59,710 bases of DNA from Thalassotalea sp. 42_200_T64. Its GTDB lineage: Bacteria; Pseudomonadota; Gammaproteobacteria; Enterobacterales; Alteromonadaceae. Location of the stretch: NCBI GenBank assembly GCA_002162925.1, contig MABC01000026.1:1-59710 (forward strand). The letters run 5' to 3'. Each line of letters opens with the position of its first letter. Within the stretch, counting starts at the first letter, position 1. The position numbers and the translations under genes were made by a program. Under the pieces are notes generated by a model, which worked only from the letters and a program-made list of their open reading frames with translations, did not search any database and was not told where the DNA came from. Positions 36,192-46,570 of the stretch are shown here, in pieces.

Positions 36192-37140
36192 TTCATTATT
36201 AGACCTTGATAGCTTGCAACAAGAAAACATTGCGGTGTTATTTGGTGGTGACAGTGCCGAGCGAGAAGTCTCACTAAAATCGGGTGCGGCGATAACCGAA
36301 GGACTAATAAATGCTGGCTTTAAGGTAACGGCGATTGATACCCAGGGCTTTGATTTAGCCAAGTTGAAAACGCAAAAAATTGATCGGGTGTATATCGCCT
36401 TGCATGGTCGCGGTGGTGAAGATGGCTGTATTCAAGGAGCACTCGAGTATTTGAGTATTCCTTATACTGGCTCGGGTGTGTTGGGCTCGGCGTTATCTAT
36501 GGATAAAGTCAGAAGCAAGCAAATATTTAAAGCAACAGGCTTGCCAACGGCCGATTTTGCAGTCGTCAATCAAGATGACTATGAAACGGATACTGCCGAA
36601 AGAGTATTGGCTCAACTTGGCAGCAAAGTGATGGTGAAACCGGCGAAAGAAGGCTCAAGCATCGGCATGGCAATAGCCAGCAGCATTGATGAATTAAATG
36701 CTGCTTTGCAAAATGCGTTTGACTATGATCAACAAATATTGGTGGAAGCCTGGTTAAGTGGCGCAGAGTTTACCGTATCTGTGTTGGGTAATGAAGCGCT
36801 ACCGGTGATCTCTATGGTAACGCCAAATGAGTTTTATGATTATCAGGCAAAATATCAAAGTAACTGTACTCAATATCATTGCCCTTGCGGATTGGATAAA
36901 GCGCATGAAGATGAATTACAAACTATCGCGTTAAAAGCTTTTCACGCCACCGGAGCGCAAGGTTGGGGCCGGGTTGATCTGATGCAAGATAGCAATGGCA
37001 ATTTTCAGTTATTGGAAGTCAATACTGTGCCGGGGATGACAGTAACATCACTGGTACCCAAGGCGGCAAGAGCTGCCGGCATTAGTTTTGAGCAATTAGT
37101 CACGCGAGTGCTGCAATTAAGTGGCGCAAATAAGTTTTAG
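36184..37140 (+). CDS. ddlB: D-alanine:D-alanine ligase
   Basis: This ATP-grasp ligase has about 318 residues. I chose the ATG at 36184 because AAGG lies 8 nt before it; the ATG at 36178 is in frame but too close to that site. Motifs: [46 protein letters not shown], and [11 protein letters not shown] for the Mg-binding end. It makes the D-Ala-D-Ala used by MurF. It overlaps murC by 8 bp. Confidence 0.95.
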   Translation: MHNSLLDLDSLQQENIAVLFGGDSAEREVSLKSGAAITEGLINAGFKVTAIDTQGFDLAKLKTQKIDRVYIALHGRGGEDGCIQGALEYLSIPYTGSGVLGSALSMDKVRSKQIFKATGLPTADFAVVNQDDYETDTAERVLAQLGSKVMVKPAKEGSSIGMAIASSIDELNAALQNAFDYDQQILVEAWLSGAEFTVSVLGNEALPVISMVTPNEFYDYQAKYQSNCTQYHCPCGLDKAHEDELQTIALKAFHATGAQGWGRVDLMQDSNGNFQLLEVNTVPGMTVTSLVPKAARAAGISFEQLVTRVLQLSGANKF

Positions 37141-37183
37141 AAACTTTAAAAATTTTAACAAACGTTGAAGGTAAACATAAGCG

Positions 37184-38008
37184 GTGAGTAAAAAACAACA
37201 GCTTGAGTTGAATCGCATAATGGCATTAAAAGATGCTCCCTTGACCTTTTGGTCAGGGTTTGGATTTTTCATCCTGGTGGTTTTATTGCTGATCATTGCC
37301 AGTTGGTATTTAGCCAGCAAGATGATGGAGGATGAAGCGTCACCCGTTTCAGCCTTAGTGATTAAAGGCAATATTGTGTTTACCAGAAATGACGAGATTG
37401 TAAACACGTTAAAGCAGGGCGAGCTGGATAATTTTTTTCAGTTGGATGTGGATCAGGTGCAAGCTGATTTAGAAAAGTTGCCTTGGGTATATTCGGCATC
37501 AGTGCGGAAACAATGGCCAAATGAAGTGCGAGTTTATGTGAATGATCAAGTTCCGGTAGCGCAATGGAATGAGGATTTTTTTATCAACGAACATGGGGTG
37601 ATTTTTCAGGCGGACAAAACCCGGGTGATTAGCAAGTTACCGCAACTTTTTGGCCCGGAAGGCAGCGAAGTGTTGGCACTGCAAAATTATCGTAATTTGA
37701 ATAACCTATTAACGTTTATTCAAATAAGTATTGACGAGCTGGTACTGACCGAGCGTCACGCTTGGCAGTTAACCTTAGCCGATGGGGTGTTGATAGATCT
37801 GGGTCGAGAAGACCGGGTAACAAGAGTACAGCGCTTTATGGATGCCTACGCGCAAATTAAAGCGTATGCAAAAAAAAACATGCAAGTTGACTATGTTGAT
37901 TTGCGCTATGATACCGGCATGGCCGTTGGCTGGAAGCCGGTGTTAACAGATATGATAAATCATAAACAAGAGCAACAAGAACAAAAAGAGCAAAGAGATA
38001 ATGCCTAA
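37184..38008 (+). CDS. ftsQ: Cell division protein FtsQ
   Basis: This 274-residue bitopic protein has a GTG start. A cytoplasmic N-terminus of about 23 residues is followed by one helix at about 25-46 (FWSGFGFFILVVLLLIIASW), a POTRA domain (SALVIKGNIVFTRNDEIVNT) and a beta domain with LPWVYSASVRKQWPNEVRV and LPQLFGPEG. It is the scaffold of the FtsQLB complex. The C-terminal tail is rich in Gln, Glu and Lys. It overlaps the ftsA start by 8 bp. Confidence 0.96.
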   Translation: MSKKQQLELNRIMALKDAPLTFWSGFGFFILVVLLLIIASWYLASKMMEDEASPVSALVIKGNIVFTRNDEIVNTLKQGELDNFFQLDVDQVQADLEKLPWVYSASVRKQWPNEVRVYVNDQVPVAQWNEDFFINEHGVIFQADKTRVISKLPQLFGPEGSEVLALQNYRNLNNLLTFIQISIDELVLTERHAWQLTLADGVLIDLGREDRVTRVQRFMDAYAQIKAYAKKNMQVDYVDLRYDTGMAVGWKPVLTDMINHKQEQQEQKEQRDNA

Positions 38009-39236
38009 AGTAGCAGAAAGAAATTTGGTTGTAGGCCTGGATATCGGTACCTCGAAAATTGTCGCGGTAGTCGGTGAGGTGACTCATGATGAGCAGTTAA
38101 GCATCATCGGGGTGGGCCATCATGTTGCGCGAGGCATGGACAAAGGTGGAGTGAATGATCTTAATCTGGTGATCCAATCGATTCAACGCGCCGTTAACGA
38201 AGCCGAATTGATGGCAGATTGTCGCATTGGCTCTGTCTATTTAGGCATCTCAGGCAAACATATCAGTTGTCAAAATGAAAACGGCATGGTGCCAATTAAT
38301 GACGACGAAGTAATGCAGGAAGATGTCGATAATGTTATCCATACCGCACGCTCAGTGCCGATGTCGGCTGAGCGTCGTATGCTGCATGTGTTACCCCAAG
38401 AATACAGTGTAGATGTACAAGAGGGGATCAAAAGCCCTATCGGTATGTCCGGCGTACGTATGGAAGCAAAAGTGCATATTGTCACTTGCGCCAACGACAT
38501 GGCGAAAAATATCGTCAAATGTGTTGAGCGTTGTGAGTTATCGGCTGACCAACTAATTTTTTCTGCCTTAGCATCAAGTTATGCGGTATTAACCGAAGAT
38601 GAAAAAGAGCTGGGTGTTTGTGTGGTGGATATGGGCGCAGGCACCATGGATATCTCCATTTTCACCGGTGGCGCGTTACGGCATAGTTCGGTGATCCCAG
38701 TAGGTGGTAATCAGGTTACCAGTGATATTGCCAAAATATTTAGAACTCCACTTAGCCATGCCGAAGACATTAAAGTGCAATACGCCTGTGCTTTACGTCA
38801 AATGGTGAGCATGGAGGAGAATATTGAAGTACCGAGTGTTGGCGGCCGACCGGCAAGAAGCATGTCACGCCATACGTTAGCGGAAGTGGTTGAACCACGT
38901 TATCACGAACTGTTTGAACTGATCCAGGAAGAGATCAAAGACAGTGGTCTCGAAGATCAAATAGCCGCCGGCATCGTCTTAACCGGGGGGACGGCGAAGA
39001 TGGAAGGGGTGAACGAGTTTGCCGAGGAAGTCTTTCAAATGCCGGTACGCATTGGTAGCCCGTTAAATATACAAGGCCTTAGCGATTACGTTAATGATCC
39101 AAGTTACTGCACGGTGATCGGACTGTTGCATTACGGTTTGCAAGCAAGCAATAAGAGTAATGCCGAGGCAACTTCAGGCGACGGCGTAGTCAGTGTGTTA
39201 TCGCGTCTGAAAAATTGGTTTAAAGGACAGTTTTAA
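38001..39236 (+). CDS. ftsA: Cell division protein FtsA
   Basis: This 411-residue actin-like ATPase has phosphate-1 VGLDIGTSKIVAVVGEV, the SHS2/1C insert (about 85-165), phosphate-2 VVDMGAGTMDISIF, the adenosine motif IVLTGGTAKMEGV and a C-terminal amphipathic membrane-targeting helix (VLSRLKNWFKGQF). It tethers FtsZ to the membrane and recruits later division proteins. Confidence 0.98.
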   Translation: MPKVAERNLVVGLDIGTSKIVAVVGEVTHDEQLSIIGVGHHVARGMDKGGVNDLNLVIQSIQRAVNEAELMADCRIGSVYLGISGKHISCQNENGMVPINDDEVMQEDVDNVIHTARSVPMSAERRMLHVLPQEYSVDVQEGIKSPIGMSGVRMEAKVHIVTCANDMAKNIVKCVERCELSADQLIFSALASSYAVLTEDEKELGVCVVDMGAGTMDISIFTGGALRHSSVIPVGGNQVTSDIAKIFRTPLSHAEDIKVQYACALRQMVSMEENIEVPSVGGRPARSMSRHTLAEVVEPRYHELFELIQEEIKDSGLEDQIAAGIVLTGGTAKMEGVNEFAEEVFQMPVRIGSPLNIQGLSDYVNDPSYCTVIGLLHYGLQASNKSNAEATSGDGVVSVLSRLKNWFKGQF

Positions 39237-39395
39237 TAGATCTGCTGCGCATTTCTATAATAAGCCACTTCCTGGCGTTGCTTGGGGTAATTCCCCGTCG
39301 CTGGCGGCGTAACGTAAGATTTATGGCGAAATTAAGTATTTAGAATATAAACAATTTTTTGGTGGAACAAAAAACAATAGAACGGAGAGAGAAAT

Positions 39396-40547
39396 ATGTT
39401 TGAATTAATGGAAGACCACAACGAAGAAGCGGTGATCAAAGTCATTGGGGTTGGCGGCGGCGGTGGTAACGCCGTTGAGCACATGGTTACACAAACCATT
39501 GAGGGAGTAGAGTTTATTACTGCCAATACCGACTCACAAGCACTGCGCAATTCATCGGCAACGGTGACTTTGCAAATGGGCTGCGACGTGACTAAAGGGC
39601 TTGGTGCTGGCGCCAACCCTGAAATTGGTCGCCGGAGTGCCGAAGAAGATAGAGAAACGATACGTCAAACCCTACAAGGTTCAGACATGATCTTTATCGC
39701 TGCCGGCATGGGTGGTGGTACCGGTACCGGTGCGGCGCCAGTAGTCGCCGAAATAGCCAAAGAAATGGGCATTTTAACGGTAGCTGTAGTCACTAAACCG
39801 TTTCCGTTTGAGGGTAAAAAACGTATGAACTATGCCGAACAGGGCATTGAGTTCTTGTCACAAAGTGTTGACTCGTTAATTACCATTCCGAATGAAAAGT
39901 TATTGAAAGTATTAGGCCCAGGCACGAGTTTGTTGGATGCGTTTAAAGCGGCAAACAATGTATTACTAGGCGCGGTACAAGGTATTGCCGAGCTTATTAC
40001 TCGTCCGGGTTTAATCAACGTCGATTTTGCCGATGTGCGTACCGTAATGTCAGAAATGGGCACGGCAATGATGGGCTCAGGTCAGGCATCTGGTGAAGAC
40101 AGAGCCGAAGAAGCGGCAGAAGCGGCAATTTCTAGCCCGCTGTTAGAAGATGTTGATTTAGCCGGTGCTCGTGGCATCCTGGTGAATATTACCGCGGGTA
40201 TGGACATTTCAATTGATGAGTTTGAAACCGTTGGTAATGCGGTGAAAGCCTTTGCCTCAGAAAATGCCACTGTGGTCGTTGGTGCGGTAATAGACCCTGA
40301 AATGACTGAAGATTTACGGGTAACCGTTGTTGCTACCGGTATTGGCCAACAAAAACCAGAGATTTCAATTGTGCCGCCGATGCAAAAGCCAGAGCCTATG
40401 GTAGTAAATGCCAGCTATGCAGCAAGTGCCGAGCCTGAAGTTGCTAATAATGTGTATGCTGACAGTAATGTGCAAACGCAAACAGCGCCAGCGGTTGAAA
40501 CCGATTATTTAGACATCCCGGCGTTTTTACGAAAGCAGGCTGACTAA
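39396..40547 (+). CDS. ftsZ: Cell division GTPase FtsZ
   Basis: This 383-residue tubulin homologue has the GTP-binding signature GGGTGTG (106-112), the early loop VGGGGGNAVEHM, the T7 loop region INVDFADVRTVMSEMG with the catalytic aspartate, a variable linker from about 320 and the conserved C-terminal peptide DYLDIPAFLRKQAD that binds FtsA and ZipA. GGAGAGAG precedes the start. A 159-bp gap separates it from ftsA and may hold an extra promoter, as in relatives. Confidence 0.98.
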   Translation: MFELMEDHNEEAVIKVIGVGGGGGNAVEHMVTQTIEGVEFITANTDSQALRNSSATVTLQMGCDVTKGLGAGANPEIGRRSAEEDRETIRQTLQGSDMIFIAAGMGGGTGTGAAPVVAEIAKEMGILTVAVVTKPFPFEGKKRMNYAEQGIEFLSQSVDSLITIPNEKLLKVLGPGTSLLDAFKAANNVLLGAVQGIAELITRPGLINVDFADVRTVMSEMGTAMMGSGQASGEDRAEEAAEAAISSPLLEDVDLAGARGILVNITAGMDISIDEFETVGNAVKAFASENATVVVGAVIDPEMTEDLRVTVVATGIGQQKPEISIVPPMQKPEPMVVNASYAASAEPEVANNVYADSNVQTQTAPAVETDYLDIPAFLRKQAD

Positions 40548-40579
40548 TAGCAGGTCTATATAAAAATAGTTACATATAG

Positions 40580-40612
40580 TTACACATAATTACCGCTGGT
40601 AATTATGTGTAA
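40580..40612. repeat. Perfect 15-bp hairpin between ftsZ and lpxC
   Basis: TTACACATAATTACC and its exact complement GGTAATTATGTGTAA surround a 3-nt loop. No U-tract follows on the plus strand, so it is not a textbook terminator. It lies 33 bp after the ftsZ stop and upstream of the lpxC promoter, and may protect or terminate the ftsZ mRNA. Confidence 0.75.
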
Positions 40613-40640
40613 GCAAATATTAGGCCAGTGAGCTTATGTT

Positions 40641-40669
40641 TTGACTGCAAACGGATATTTTGCTATATT
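40641..40669 (+). promoter_or_regulatory. Sigma-70 promoter of lpxC
   Basis: TTGACT (40641-40646), a 17-bp spacer and TATATT (40664-40669) form a near-consensus promoter. Transcription would begin at about 40676, leaving a leader of roughly 58 nt before lpxC. LpxC can therefore be expressed independently of the dcw operon. Confidence 0.8.
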
Positions 40670-40733
40670 GTGCGTCCGCTTTTAGTAAGAGTTTTAAAAG
40701 CGACAGGTATGAACGCAAGTTTTAAAGGCCATT

Positions 40734-41645
40734 ATGATTAGACAACGTACGATCAAACAAAGCATTAATGCTACAGGTGTTGGTTTACACAAAGGTGAGA
40801 AGGTGCAGATAACTCTCCGTCCTGCGCCAACAAACACGGGTGTAATATTCCGTCGTGTAGATTTAAACCCGGTAGTTGATATTCCGGCAACTCCGGAAGC
40901 TGTTGGTGAAACTACGTTGTGTACATGTTTGGTAAACGAGCAAGGTGTTCAAATTTCCACCGTTGAACATTTACTAGCTGCGGTTTCAGGTTTAGGCATA
41001 GACAATATCATTGTTGAGATAGACTCTCCTGAAATCCCGATCATGGATGGCAGTGCGTTACCATTTGTCTACCTGCTCCAGTCGGTTGGCATTGAAGAAC
41101 AACATTGTGCGAAGAAATTTTTGCGCATTACCAAAACCATTCGTGTCGAAGAAGGTGACAAGTGGGCGGAGTTACGTCCACATGAAGGCTTTAAAATAAA
41201 CTTTGCCATCGATTTTGATCACCCGGTAATCGCCAATACCACACAAAGTATGACGCTAGATTTAACCAGCAGTTCATTCATCAAAGAGATCAGTCGTGCT
41301 CGTACGTTTGGTTTCATGAAAGACATCGAGTTTTTACGCTCGCACAACCTGGCCTTAGGCGGCAGTCTGGAAAACGCGATTGTACTTGATGAGTATCGTA
41401 TGCTTAATAGTGATGAACTGCGTTATGATGACGAGTTTGTGAAACACAAAATTCTCGATGCAATCGGTGATTTATACATGGGCAGCGTAAGTATTTTGGG
41501 TGAACTCAATGCTTATAAATCAGGTCACGGTTTAAACAACATGCTGTTACGCGAAGTATTCAAGCAAGTTGAATGCTGGGAATGGGCCACCTATGAAGAC
41601 GAAAGACCATCGCCAATCGCATATCAGAGTCCTGCAGTGGCGTAG
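40734..41645 (+). CDS. lpxC: UDP-3-O-acyl-N-acetylglucosamine deacetylase LpxC
   Basis: This 303-residue zinc enzyme of lipid A synthesis has its metal ligands His79 (STVEHLLAA), His238 and Asp242 (HKILDAIGD) and the catalytic His265 (SGHGLNN) in the same positions as in E. coli. It commits UDP-acyl-GlcNAc to lipid A. It has its own promoter and ends in a strong intrinsic terminator, closing the cluster. The C-terminal tail ends AYQSPAVA. Confidence 0.98.
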   Translation: MIRQRTIKQSINATGVGLHKGEKVQITLRPAPTNTGVIFRRVDLNPVVDIPATPEAVGETTLCTCLVNEQGVQISTVEHLLAAVSGLGIDNIIVEIDSPEIPIMDGSALPFVYLLQSVGIEEQHCAKKFLRITKTIRVEEGDKWAELRPHEGFKINFAIDFDHPVIANTTQSMTLDLTSSSFIKEISRARTFGFMKDIEFLRSHNLALGGSLENAIVLDEYRMLNSDELRYDDEFVKHKILDAIGDLYMGSVSILGELNAYKSGHGLNNMLLREVFKQVECWEWATYEDERPSPIAYQSPAVA

Positions 41646-41663
41646 TAGAAAAGATTCGATATA

Positions 41664-41690
41664 AACCGGAGCCTAAGTTCCGGTTTTTTT
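41664..41690 (+). terminator. Intrinsic terminator of lpxC
   Basis: AACCGGA/TCCGGTT stem with an 8-nt loop, followed directly by a run of seven T, 18 bp after the lpxC stop codon. Confidence 0.92.
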
Positions 41691-41806
41691 ATGTCTTTTT
41701 TTAGGTACAAGGTACAGGCTGTTGAGTTGACGAGATTCAGTACAATTAAATATTTGAACAATGGGAAATTTTAGTGATAGCCACTTTGCGTTGATTGCTG
41801 CAATAG

Positions 41807-41871
41807 TGCGAGGTTGAAACCCCGCCAACCATGGGTTACGTTTCCAAGGTTGGCGGGACTTTAGTCTCGCA
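41807..41871. repeat. GTTGGCGGG palindromic repeat, locus 1
   Basis: TGCGAGGTTGAAACCCCGCC-AACC (41807-41830) and GGTTGGCGGGACTTTAGTCT-CGCA (41848-41871) form a 24-bp imperfect hairpin with a 17-nt centre. The same unit recurs at 46571-46701 and 50839-50922. It sits between convergent lpxC and dciA. Confidence 0.8.
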
Positions 41872-41911
41872 TTTTAGGGTATATTAGGTACCTCGTCTCT
41901 TGTACCCTGTT

Positions 41912-42373
41912 TCACTCATTCACATGCTTGGCCAAACGCCGCAGCACTTCCTTTAACCCCGGCGGCGCATTTTCGGCGACTTCATTAATTTGATCGGCAG
42001 TTTTTTGCGACATATGTTTCTTGGTTTTTACTTCTACTGTCTTTTCCGCTTTACGAATATTGCCGTGCGGATTCACTTTTATTTCAATTTTAGTGAAAAT
42101 CCCCTGGGTTTGCATTGCCAACTGTTGTGCTATATTGTTACGCTCAAACTGTAGACGTTGACCCCATACGGGGGATTTAGCTTCAATTATCACTAAATCT
42201 GCTCTACAATTTGCTATTTGCCAAGCATTTTCTGGAAGATCAGGGCAGGTTTGTCGTACAATATCAGCCAGAATGTTAATGGATTGCGCTTTAGTCGAAA
42301 AATCGGCCATGTTGCCACTTGCTTTTTTAAGCAATGAATTTAAATCTTGTGGGTCTTTAACAATGCGTTTCAT
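41912..42373 (-). CDS. dciA: DUF721/DciA-family protein (replicative helicase loader)
   Basis: This 153-residue protein has the DUF721 core at about 15-100 (LLKKASGNMADFSTKA, NAWQIANCRADLVIIEAKSP, WGQRLQFERNNIAQQL). In bacteria lacking DnaC-type loaders this family, named DciA, assists loading of DnaB at the origin. The gene commonly lies next to secA in gammaproteobacteria, as here. The C-terminal part is basic and probably disordered before an amphipathic end (PPGLKEVLRRLAKHV). It is divergent from the M23 peptidase gene across 63 bp. Confidence 0.82.
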   Translation of the reverse strand: MKRIVKDPQDLNSLLKKASGNMADFSTKAQSINILADIVRQTCPDLPENAWQIANCRADLVIIEAKSPVWGQRLQFERNNIAQQLAMQTQGIFTKIEIKVNPHGNIRKAEKTVEVKTKKHMSQKTADQINEVAENAPPGLKEVLRRLAKHVNE

Positions 42374-42436
42374 CGTATTTGTTCGCCTTGCAGTGAAATT
42401 CGACTAAAGTAATATATTTAAATAAATAAGTATTAG

Positions 42437-43327
42437 ATGAGTTTAACACTATTATATCGCGGACAGAATGTCCGTTTTTCATTAAAATTAAGTAAACCCA
42501 GATGGCTTGCTATCGTCGGCGGCTTTGCCGTGGTCTCTGGTTTAACTATGCATTCGGCGTTAAAGCCCGACGTTGTGCCGGAACACTTGAAAACCGTTGA
42601 GCAAAAACCGCAATCAACTATCGCCAATGATCAACAAGTGATCGCGTTAAGTGTAAAAATTGCGGAAATGCAGTCCCATATTTTACGCTTAAATGCTTTA
42701 GGTGAAAGGCTGGCCGATGAAGCCGACATTCCAATGAATGAATTTAATATGGCGGCATTACCGCCAACCGGTGGGCCAGCACAAACAACAGCTATCAAGA
42801 GTGAATTTTCACTTAGCGAATTAGAAAAACAATTATTGGATTTAAGTATTAACGTTGAGCAAAAAGAAAATCAGCTTAACCTACTTGAATCTTTTGCATT
42901 GGGTCACCATATCGAAAGTACGAGTTATTTATCTGGACGTCCAATTGGCAAAGGCTGGCTGTCGTCATATTACGGAGTTCGTAAAGACCCATTTAATGGC
43001 AAACCTACCATGCATAAAGGGGTAGACTTTGCCGGTAAAGAAAATGACCAGGTATTTTCTACGGGTTCTGGCGTTGTTAGCTATGCTGGCGAGCGTTGGG
43101 GCTATGGTAATTTAGTAGAAATTGATCACGGCACTGGCTATAAAACCCGATATGCGCACAATAAATCGCATCTGGTAAAAATTGGTGACGTAGTTACAAA
43201 AGGGCAAGCAATTGCTTTAATGGGTAGTACCGGCCGTTCAACTGGGCCACACGTGCATTACGAAATCCTGCGTAACGATAAACAAATAAATCCAACTAAA
43301 TACGTTTATCGTAAACCTAAAACTTAG
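42437..43327 (+). CDS. Membrane-anchored M23 peptidoglycan endopeptidase
   Basis: This 296-residue protein has a short cytoplasmic N-terminus, one helix at about 23-41, a coiled-coil region (about 60-155) and a LytM/M23 domain (about 165-285). Zinc ligands are visible: His193 and Asp197 (HKGVDF) and His274, with His272, in PHVHYE. The domain is complete, so activity on peptide cross-links is likely. It sits just upstream of secA on the same strand, its usual place in related genomes. It is not NlpD or EnvC, judging by the lack of LysM or long coiled-coil repeats. Confidence 0.88.
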   Translation: MSLTLLYRGQNVRFSLKLSKPRWLAIVGGFAVVSGLTMHSALKPDVVPEHLKTVEQKPQSTIANDQQVIALSVKIAEMQSHILRLNALGERLADEADIPMNEFNMAALPPTGGPAQTTAIKSEFSLSELEKQLLDLSINVEQKENQLNLLESFALGHHIESTSYLSGRPIGKGWLSSYYGVRKDPFNGKPTMHKGVDFAGKENDQVFSTGSGVVSYAGERWGYGNLVEIDHGTGYKTRYAHNKSHLVKIGDVVTKGQAIALMGSTGRSTGPHVHYEILRNDKQINPTKYVYRKPKT

Positions 43328-43416
43328 GGTTTAATTCCTCGTAAAAATTTTTGAATCAGTCTTTGGCTGATGGTTTTTTATCGCCAGATAATTTTGGCAA
43401 AAATGGTCTAAATAAA

Positions 43417-46098
43417 ATGTTTGTAAAATTAATGACAAAGCTTTTTGGTTCTCGCAACGATCGATTACTAAAACAAATGAATAAAGAAGTACAAAAAATA
43501 AATGCGCTAGAAGAAGTAACCCAAGCGTATAACGATGAAGAATTAAAAGGCAAATCAGTCGAATTCAAAGAGCGAATCGCCAATGGCGAAGCGTTAGAGA
43601 ATATTTTACCAGAAGCATTCGCGGTAGTACGTGAAGCCAGTGTACGAGTATTTGGCATGCGCCATTTTGACGTGCAAATGCTTGGCGGCATGGTGTTACA
43701 TCAAGGCAAAATTTCGGAAATGCGTACCGGTGAAGGTAAAACCCTTACTGCCACTCTACCCGCATATTTAAACGGCTTAACCAATGATGGCGTGCATATC
43801 ATTACCGTCAACGATTATTTGGCCAAACGTGATGCTGACTGGGCACGTCCATTATTTGAGTTTTTAGGGATGACGGTTGGTTGTAATATTGCCAATATCA
43901 GCCAGGAAGAAAAACAAGCGGCCTATGATGCCGATATTACCTATGGTACCAATAACGAGTTTGGTTTTGATTACCTGCGTGACAACATGGCGTTCTCACC
44001 ACAGCAGCGAGTGCAAAAATCGTTAAACTTTGCCATCATCGATGAGGTTGATTCAATTTTAATCGATGAAGCGCGTACACCTTTGGTGATTTCAGGGCAG
44101 GCAGAAGACAGCTCAGAGTTATACCGTCAAATTGATACCTTAGTGCCAACCCTTGTGTTACAAGATGCCGAGGACGAAGAAGGTGTAGAAAGCACCGGTG
44201 ATTACACCTTAGATGAAAAATCGAAACAGGTATATTTAACCGAACGTGGTCAAATACGGGTAGAAGAAATTCTGCAAGAACGTGGCTTACTGGCAGAGCA
44301 AGATTCGTTATACAGCGCAGCCAGCATTGCTTTATTACACCATGTAATGGCGGCACTTAGAGCCCATAAATTATTCCAAAAAGACGTAGATTACATTGTT
44401 AAAGACGATGACATTGTTATCGTTGATGAGCACACCGGTCGTACCATGGAAGGCCGCCGCTGGTCAGAAGGGTTACACCAGGCGATTGAAGCGAAAGAAA
44501 ACGTTAACATTCAAAATGAGAACCAGACATTAGCCTCCATCACCTTTCAAAACTTCTTCCGTTTGTATAACAAACTGTCGGGGATGACAGGTACCGCCGA
44601 TACCGAAGCGTTCGAATTTAACCACATCTATGGTTTAGAAACAGTAATAATACCAACCAACCGTGACATGATCCGTAAAGACATGGCTGATCTGATTTAT
44701 CTTACTGCCGATGAAAAATATGAAGCCATCATTACTGATATTAAAGATTGTGCAGAGCGTGGACAACCAGTATTGGTTGGTACTATAAGCATTGAAACTT
44801 CTGAGTTTTTAGCGAAAATTTTAAAGAAAGCGAAAATTAAGCACAAAGTATTGAATGCGAAATTTCATGCCGAAGAAGCGGAAATTGTTGCCAACGCCGG
44901 TTGTGTTGGCGCGGTAACCATAGCTACTAACATGGCCGGTCGTGGTACCGATATCGTGTTGGGTGGTAATTTGTCAGCGAACATCGGGACTCTGAAAGAT
45001 CAAAGTGAAGAAAGCATTGCTAAAGCCACGACTGCATGGCAAGAAGAGCACAATAAAGTAATAGAGCTAGGTGGCTTGCACATAGTGGCAAGCGAGCGTC
45101 ATGAATCAAGACGTATCGATAATCAATTACGAGGACGAAGTGGTCGTCAGGGCGACCCTGGTTCAACCCGCTTCTATCTTTCGATGGAAGATAGCTTGAT
45201 GCGTATTTTTGCTTCTGAGCGTATCGCCAACATGATGCGTAAATTGGGCATGGAACACGGCGAAGCCATTGAGCATCCATGGGTAACCAAATCCATTGAG
45301 AACGCCCAGCGAAAAGTGGAAGGCCGCAACTTTGATATGCGTAAGCAATTACTCGAATACGATGATGTTGCCAATGATCAACGTAAAGTGATTTACGAAC
45401 AACGTAATGATCTTCTCGATGAAGGTGATATCAGTGAAACGGTAAAAGCCATACGTTTAGACGTGGTCAATGGCATGATTGATGGTCATATACCGCCACA
45501 ATCTTTAGAAGAAATGTGGAATGTACCCGGGCTTGAAGAACAACTTAAAGGTGATTTGACTATCGACTTAGCGTTAACACAATGGTTAGCAGAAGACGAC
45601 AAGTTACACGAAGATTCATTACGTGAACGCATCATCAGTGAAGTTGAACAAGCTTACACCGAAAAAGAAACGCAAGTTGGCCCAGACGTATTGCGCCAAT
45701 TTGAAAAAGCGGTAATGCTACAAACTCTCGATGGCTTATGGAAAGAACACTTAGCGGCAATAGATCATCTTCGTCAGGGCATTCATTTGCGTGGCTACGC
45801 GCAAAAGAACCCGAAACAAGAATACAAAAAAGAGTCGTTTGAATTATTCTCAAACATGCTGGATAACTTAAAATACGACGTGGTTAGCGTCCTGTCTAAA
45901 GTTCGCATTCAGCAAGAGTCAGACGTTGAAGCGGTTGAAGAGCAACATCGAAAAGCCGATGAAGCACCAAAGCAATACACGCATCAAGCAAGTGGCCATG
46001 CCGCTCAGCAAAATGAAGTGCCACGTGTTGGTCGCAACAACCCTTGTCCATGCGGCTCGGGTAAAAAATACAAACAGTGTCATGGGCAGCTGAGCTAA
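43417..46098 (+). CDS. secA: Protein translocase ATPase SecA
   Basis: The start is set at the ATG giving [20 protein letters not shown], the universal SecA N-terminus. The open frame extends back to 43351 but that stretch is not SecA-like. The protein has 893 residues. Walker A is [14 protein letters not shown], followed by the DEAD-type [19 protein letters not shown], the PPXD, the helical scaffold and a C-terminal zinc-binding [13 protein letters not shown] that binds SecB and ribosomes. It drives preproteins through SecYEG. Confidence 0.98.
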   Translation: MFVKLMTKLFGSRNDRLLKQMNKEVQKINALEEVTQAYNDEELKGKSVEFKERIANGEALENILPEAFAVVREASVRVFGMRHFDVQMLGGMVLHQGKISEMRTGEGKTLTATLPAYLNGLTNDGVHIITVNDYLAKRDADWARPLFEFLGMTVGCNIANISQEEKQAAYDADITYGTNNEFGFDYLRDNMAFSPQQRVQKSLNFAIIDEVDSILIDEARTPLVISGQAEDSSELYRQIDTLVPTLVLQDAEDEEGVESTGDYTLDEKSKQVYLTERGQIRVEEILQERGLLAEQDSLYSAASIALLHHVMAALRAHKLFQKDVDYIVKDDDIVIVDEHTGRTMEGRRWSEGLHQAIEAKENVNIQNENQTLASITFQNFFRLYNKLSGMTGTADTEAFEFNHIYGLETVIIPTNRDMIRKDMADLIYLTADEKYEAIITDIKDCAERGQPVLVGTISIETSEFLAKILKKAKIKHKVLNAKFHAEEAEIVANAGCVGAVTIATNMAGRGTDIVLGGNLSANIGTLKDQSEESIAKATTAWQEEHNKVIELGGLHIVASERHESRRIDNQLRGRSGRQGDPGSTRFYLSMEDSLMRIFASERIANMMRKLGMEHGEAIEHPWVTKSIENAQRKVEGRNFDMRKQLLEYDDVANDQRKVIYEQRNDLLDEGDISETVKAIRLDVVNGMIDGHIPPQSLEEMWNVPGLEEQLKGDLTIDLALTQWLAEDDKLHEDSLRERIISEVEQAYTEKETQVGPDVLRQFEKAVMLQTLDGLWKEHLAAIDHLRQGIHLRGYAQKNPKQEYKKESFELFSNMLDNLKYDVVSVLSKVRIQQESDVEAVEEQHRKADEAPKQYTHQASGHAAQQNEVPRVGRNNPCPCGSGKKYKQCHGQLS

Positions 46099-46114
46099 GC
46101 GAAGCTTAGAGCAC

Positions 46115-46159
46115 AATTATAAAACCCGAAGTTGCTCTGCAACTTTGGGTTTTATAATT
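46115..46159. terminator. Long terminator hairpin after secA
   Basis: AATTATAAAACCCGAAGTTGC pairs with GCAACTTTGGGTTTTATAATT (20 of 21 positions, split here as two arms of 46115-46135 and 46139-46159) around a 3-nt loop. The stem carries A and T tracts on both sides and can terminate in either direction. It ends 10 bp before mutT. Confidence 0.8.
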
Positions 46160-46172
46160 AAACAGGATAATG

Positions 46173-46568
46173 ATGACAACACGAATTCATGTGGCCGTTG
46201 GGGTGATTTACCGACAAGGGCAATTCTTCCTTACCAAGCGGCTTGAGCATAGCCACCAAGGCGGTAAGTGGGAGTTTCCAGGGGGTAAGGTGGAAAACAA
46301 TGAAACTGTGCATGAAGCGCTGCATAGAGAGCTTAACGAAGAAATTGCCATCGATACTCTTGCCATGCAGCCATTAATTACCATCAGCCATGACTATAGT
46401 GACAAACAAGTGTTGCTAGAAGTCTTTCTTGTCGATCAATTTCTCGGTGAGCCAACGGCACAAGAAGGCCAGCAGCAGGGCTGGTTTCACCAGAATGAAT
46501 TAACCAGTATCGATTTCCCCAAGGCCAATACCCCAATCGTCGAAAAAATATTGGCAATGAACCTTTAA
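46173..46568 (+). CDS. mutT: 8-oxo-dGTP diphosphatase MutT
   Basis: I chose the second of two tandem ATGs (46173), because AGGA is then 5 nt upstream. The protein is 131 residues with the Nudix box starting GGKVENNETVHEALHREL and continuing NEEIAI (Ala replaces the usual Gly near the end), plus VAVGVIYRQGQFFLTKR and EFPGGK, typical of MutT. It hydrolyses 8-oxo-dGTP and prevents A-to-C transversions. The position after secA is the conserved one. Confidence 0.95.
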   Translation: MTTRIHVAVGVIYRQGQFFLTKRLEHSHQGGKWEFPGGKVENNETVHEALHRELNEEIAIDTLAMQPLITISHDYSDKQVLLEVFLVDQFLGEPTAQEGQQQGWFHQNELTSIDFPKANTPIVEKILAMNL

Positions 46569-46570
46569 AG

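Noticed and set aside
41807-41871. tRNA-like cloverleaf
   Set aside because: Only one long hairpin is present, with no T-arm, anticodon stem or CCA end.
43351-43416. N-terminal extension of SecA by 22 residues
   Set aside because: The extension is not SecA-like and the usual N-terminus starts at 43417.
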